A stretch of DNA of 64,000 nt from positions 434,001 to 498,000 of the forward strand of contig NZ_CP077062.1 in NCBI RefSeq assembly GCF_019039255.1, read 5' to 3'. The first letter of the stretch is position 1, and every line of letters starts with the position of its first letter. The translations under genes and the position numbers were made by a program. The notes beneath the pieces are model-generated. The model made no database searches. It was not told the DNA's origin and was given only the letters and a program-made list of their open reading frames with translations. Below are positions 62,445-64,000 of this stretch, one piece after another. Source of the stretch: Nocardioides panacis (GTDB lineage Bacteria; Actinomycetota; Actinomycetes; Propionibacteriales; Nocardioidaceae).

Positions 62445-63179
62445 TCAGCGCCGCGGGCTGGTGAGTGCCGGGACACTCGTGGGGTCGTGCACCACGGCGG
62501 TGGCCACGTCGCCGAGACGGCGGTTGTGCGAGCGGCAGTAGGAGCGCAGGACCGTGAACGCCTCGTCCGGGGTGAGGCCGTGGATCTGGGCGAGCGCGCC
62601 CTTGGCCTGCTCGATGGTGATCCGGCTGGTCAGGGCGGTCTGGAGCTGCTGGGAGAGGAGCTCGCGCTCGTGGATGGCGCGCTGCTGGAGCAGGCCGATG
62701 GTGGCCACGTCGGCCAGCGCCTGCACGATCCGCCCGTCCGCCTCCGGCATCTCCCCGGTGGTCGTGCCGAACAGGTTGAGAGCACCGATCACCTTCTGCC
62801 GCAGCCGCAGCGGGAACGCGTGCACCGAGCGGTAGCCGGCGGCCACCGCGCGCGGCGCGAAGCGAGGCCAGCGGTCGAAGGCGTTCCTGAGGTCCGCGTT
62901 GACGACCGCCCTGCCCTGGGTGAAGCAGTCCTGGCAGGGACCCTCGTGGGCCTGGACCTGGAACAGCTCGACCATCTGGGCGCGCTCGTCGGAGGCAGCC
63001 ATCAGCTGCAGCCGGTTGTCCTGGTCCGCGAGCAGCAGGCCCGCGGCGTGCGCGTCGAACAGGTCGGACGTGTGCGTCGACAGCATCTGGAGGAACTCGA
63101 TCAGGTCGAAGTCGTCCACCAGGGTGTCGGCCACCTCGACGAACACCTCGGCCAGTCGCTCGGGTGAGACCCCTGGCAT
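62445..63179 (-). CDS. GAF-ANTAR RNA-binding antiterminator
   Basis: 244 residues from ATG 63179 (GAGGAAG about 11 bases upstream; GTG 63191 has no room for a ribosome site). GAF domain about 20-170 (LLLADQDNRLQLMAASDE, EGPCQDCFTQG, YRSVHAFPLRL); ANTAR helices about 180-240 (SRITIEQAKGALAQIHGLTP, YCRSHNRRLGDVA). ANTAR proteins bind two-hairpin RNA leaders and prevent termination. CQDC in the GAF domain could respond to redox or metal. It is 8 bases from the convergent membrane gene and 87 bases downstream of another GAF-ANTAR gene. Confidence 0.9.
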   Translation of the reverse strand: MPGVSPERLAEVFVEVADTLVDDFDLIEFLQMLSTHTSDLFDAHAAGLLLADQDNRLQLMAASDERAQMVELFQVQAHEGPCQDCFTQGRAVVNADLRNAFDRWPRFAPRAVAAGYRSVHAFPLRLRQKVIGALNLFGTTTGEMPEADGRIVQALADVATIGLLQQRAIHERELLSQQLQTALTSRITIEQAKGALAQIHGLTPDEAFTVLRSYCRSHNRRLGDVATAVVHDPTSVPALTSPRR

Positions 63180-63266
63180 CTTGCGATTCACTTCCTCACT
63201 GTTCCGATCGGACCCGACTGCTCACCGAGCGCTGCCGGCCCAGCACCGTCGCTGCCTGCGCGCCGC

Positions 63267-63992
63267 TCACGTGTCGGACTCCAAGACCAGCCTACGGGCA
63301 ACGATGTCGTGCGCCACCTCGCGGAGCGACCGGTTCTCGGCGAACGCGTAGCCCCGCATCCGGGCCAGCGCCTCTTCCGGTGGCACGGCGAGCTGGACCA
63401 TCACCATCCCCTGCGCCTGGTAGACCTCGAAGCCGACGTCCTGCTGGTCCCACACGTCTGATCCGTCGACGGCGGCGACCCCTCCGCCCTCCAGGATGGT
63501 GTCCATGGCCACCTCGGCGAACCCCAGGGCACGGGCCACGGCCCAGTCCGACAGCTCACCGGGGCGTTCCCGGTAGACGTCCAGGGCCCCCAGTCGCGTC
63601 GCACCGTCCTGCATCGGGAACGCGAACACCGCCTGCACGCCGTGGGACAGGGCAGCCGAGGCGTAGCCCGGCCACGTGACGGCGACCGTCTGCTCGAGGT
63701 CGGGCACCAGCACGGGACTGCCGGTGCGGCAGGCGGTCAGGCACGGTCCCTCTCCCAGCTCGAACTGCAGCTCCTCCACCCGCGAGCTGCGCGGGCTCGA
63801 CGCGGCGGTCGCCACCACGCCACCCGCCCGCGACATCACGCTGACCCCGACGCCACTCGCGGTCAGGTCACGAGTCGCCGCGCGGCACAGCCGCTGGAGC
63901 CGTCCCCCGATCGAGGGCCCCTCGTCGCGGGCGAACGGCTCGAAGTCCACCAGCTTCCGCGCCGCCGACGCATGGCCGTCCGGCCCCGTCAC
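63267..63992 (-). CDS. GAF-ANTAR regulator (5' end possibly beyond window)
   Basis: At least 241 residues from GTG 63992; the frame stays open to the window edge, so an earlier start is possible. GAF domain about 25-165 (ELQFELGEGPCLTACRTG, YASAALSHGVQAVFAFP), then ANTAR helices (AQGMVMVQLAVPPEEALARM, AFAENRSLREVAHDIVARRL). Same architecture as its neighbour; this arrangement in tandem suggests duplication. RNA targets unknown. Confidence 0.87.
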   Translation of the reverse strand: MTGPDGHASAARKLVDFEPFARDEGPSIGGRLQRLCRAATRDLTASGVGVSVMSRAGGVVATAASSPRSSRVEELQFELGEGPCLTACRTGSPVLVPDLEQTVAVTWPGYASAALSHGVQAVFAFPMQDGATRLGALDVYRERPGELSDWAVARALGFAEVAMDTILEGGGVAAVDGSDVWDQQDVGFEVYQAQGMVMVQLAVPPEEALARMRGYAFAENRSLREVAHDIVARRLVLESDT

Positions 63993-64000
63993 GATGCGCG

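Noticed and set aside
1-64000. Mobile island, prophage or integrated plasmid
   Set aside because: No integrase, transposase, terminal repeats, tRNA junction or composition break was seen; the genes are chromosomal metabolic and regulatory types.
1-64000. CRISPR array, tRNA, rRNA or known riboswitch
   Set aside because: No regularly spaced repeats, cloverleaf with CCA-type end, or ribosomal RNA sequence was recognised by eye.

Overview
The window is chromosomal DNA of a very GC-rich (over 70 percent by eye) actinobacterium. The evidence is third-position G/C codon use throughout, many GTG starts, 1 to 4 base stop/start overlaps between operon genes, and typical actinobacterial families: a single-chain acyl-CoA carboxylase, GAF-ANTAR regulators, SpoIIE-type phosphatases with RsbW-like kinases, BTAD regulators and the QsuB-type dehydroshikimate dehydratase. 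A soil-type Nocardioidaceae or Pseudonocardiaceae relative is plausible, but the family cannot be fixed from sequence alone. I see no rRNA, tRNA, CRISPR array, insertion sequence, integrase or phage gene. No stretch above about 300 bases lacks a gene.

Layout. 1-4.5 kb: the 3' part of a single-chain multidomain acyl-CoA carboxylase. 4.5-11.2 kb (minus strand): a copper-linked cell-envelope cluster of Tat-exported multicopper oxidase, signal peptidase I, CopC and a CopD-CtaG fusion, followed by a separately promoted secreted modular protein. 11.3-14.4 kb: a NarL-type two-component system and a BTAD regulator. 14.6-25.6 kb: small regulators and enzymes, cytochrome bd oxidase (cydAB), a GH15 glycosidase, NDH-2, a GMC dehydrogenase and glucose-6-phosphate dehydrogenase. 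25.7-30.2 kb: mixed single genes including a DHA2 exporter. 30.3-34.5 kb: an FAD amine or imino-acid oxidase, an ALDH7-type aminoadipate-semialdehyde dehydrogenase and an HglS-type 2-oxoadipate enzyme, which together fit lysine/pipecolate catabolism. 36-38.7 kb: a decayed regulator, a PP2C phosphatase and an RsbW-like kinase.

39.6-52.3 kb is the clearest functional block, a complete route from shikimate/quinate to central metabolism. An MHS transporter imports the substrate. QsuD, AroQ (QsuC) and QsuB convert it to protocatechuate. PcaHG, PcaB, PcaL, PcaIJ and PcaF then carry it to succinyl-CoA and acetyl-CoA. An IclR-type regulator sits beside pcaHGBL. A LacI-type regulator sits beside the transporter operon and has a near-perfect operator overlapping a -35 box. 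A strong promoter with two GTTCG repeats precedes pcaFIJ.

52.3-64 kb: a second toroid-fold protein, an AraC regulator, an APC permease, an RsbW-like kinase, a methyltransferase, a BBE-type oxidase, a TMEM175-like channel, a possible second metal-related membrane/lipoprotein set, and two GAF-ANTAR regulators.

A caution runs through the window. At least seven otherwise conserved genes are broken by single-base shifts, mostly one extra base in runs of 5-7 G or C between 10.8 and 30.9 kb. These look like homopolymer sequencing errors, so those proteins should be read as probably intact in the organism.
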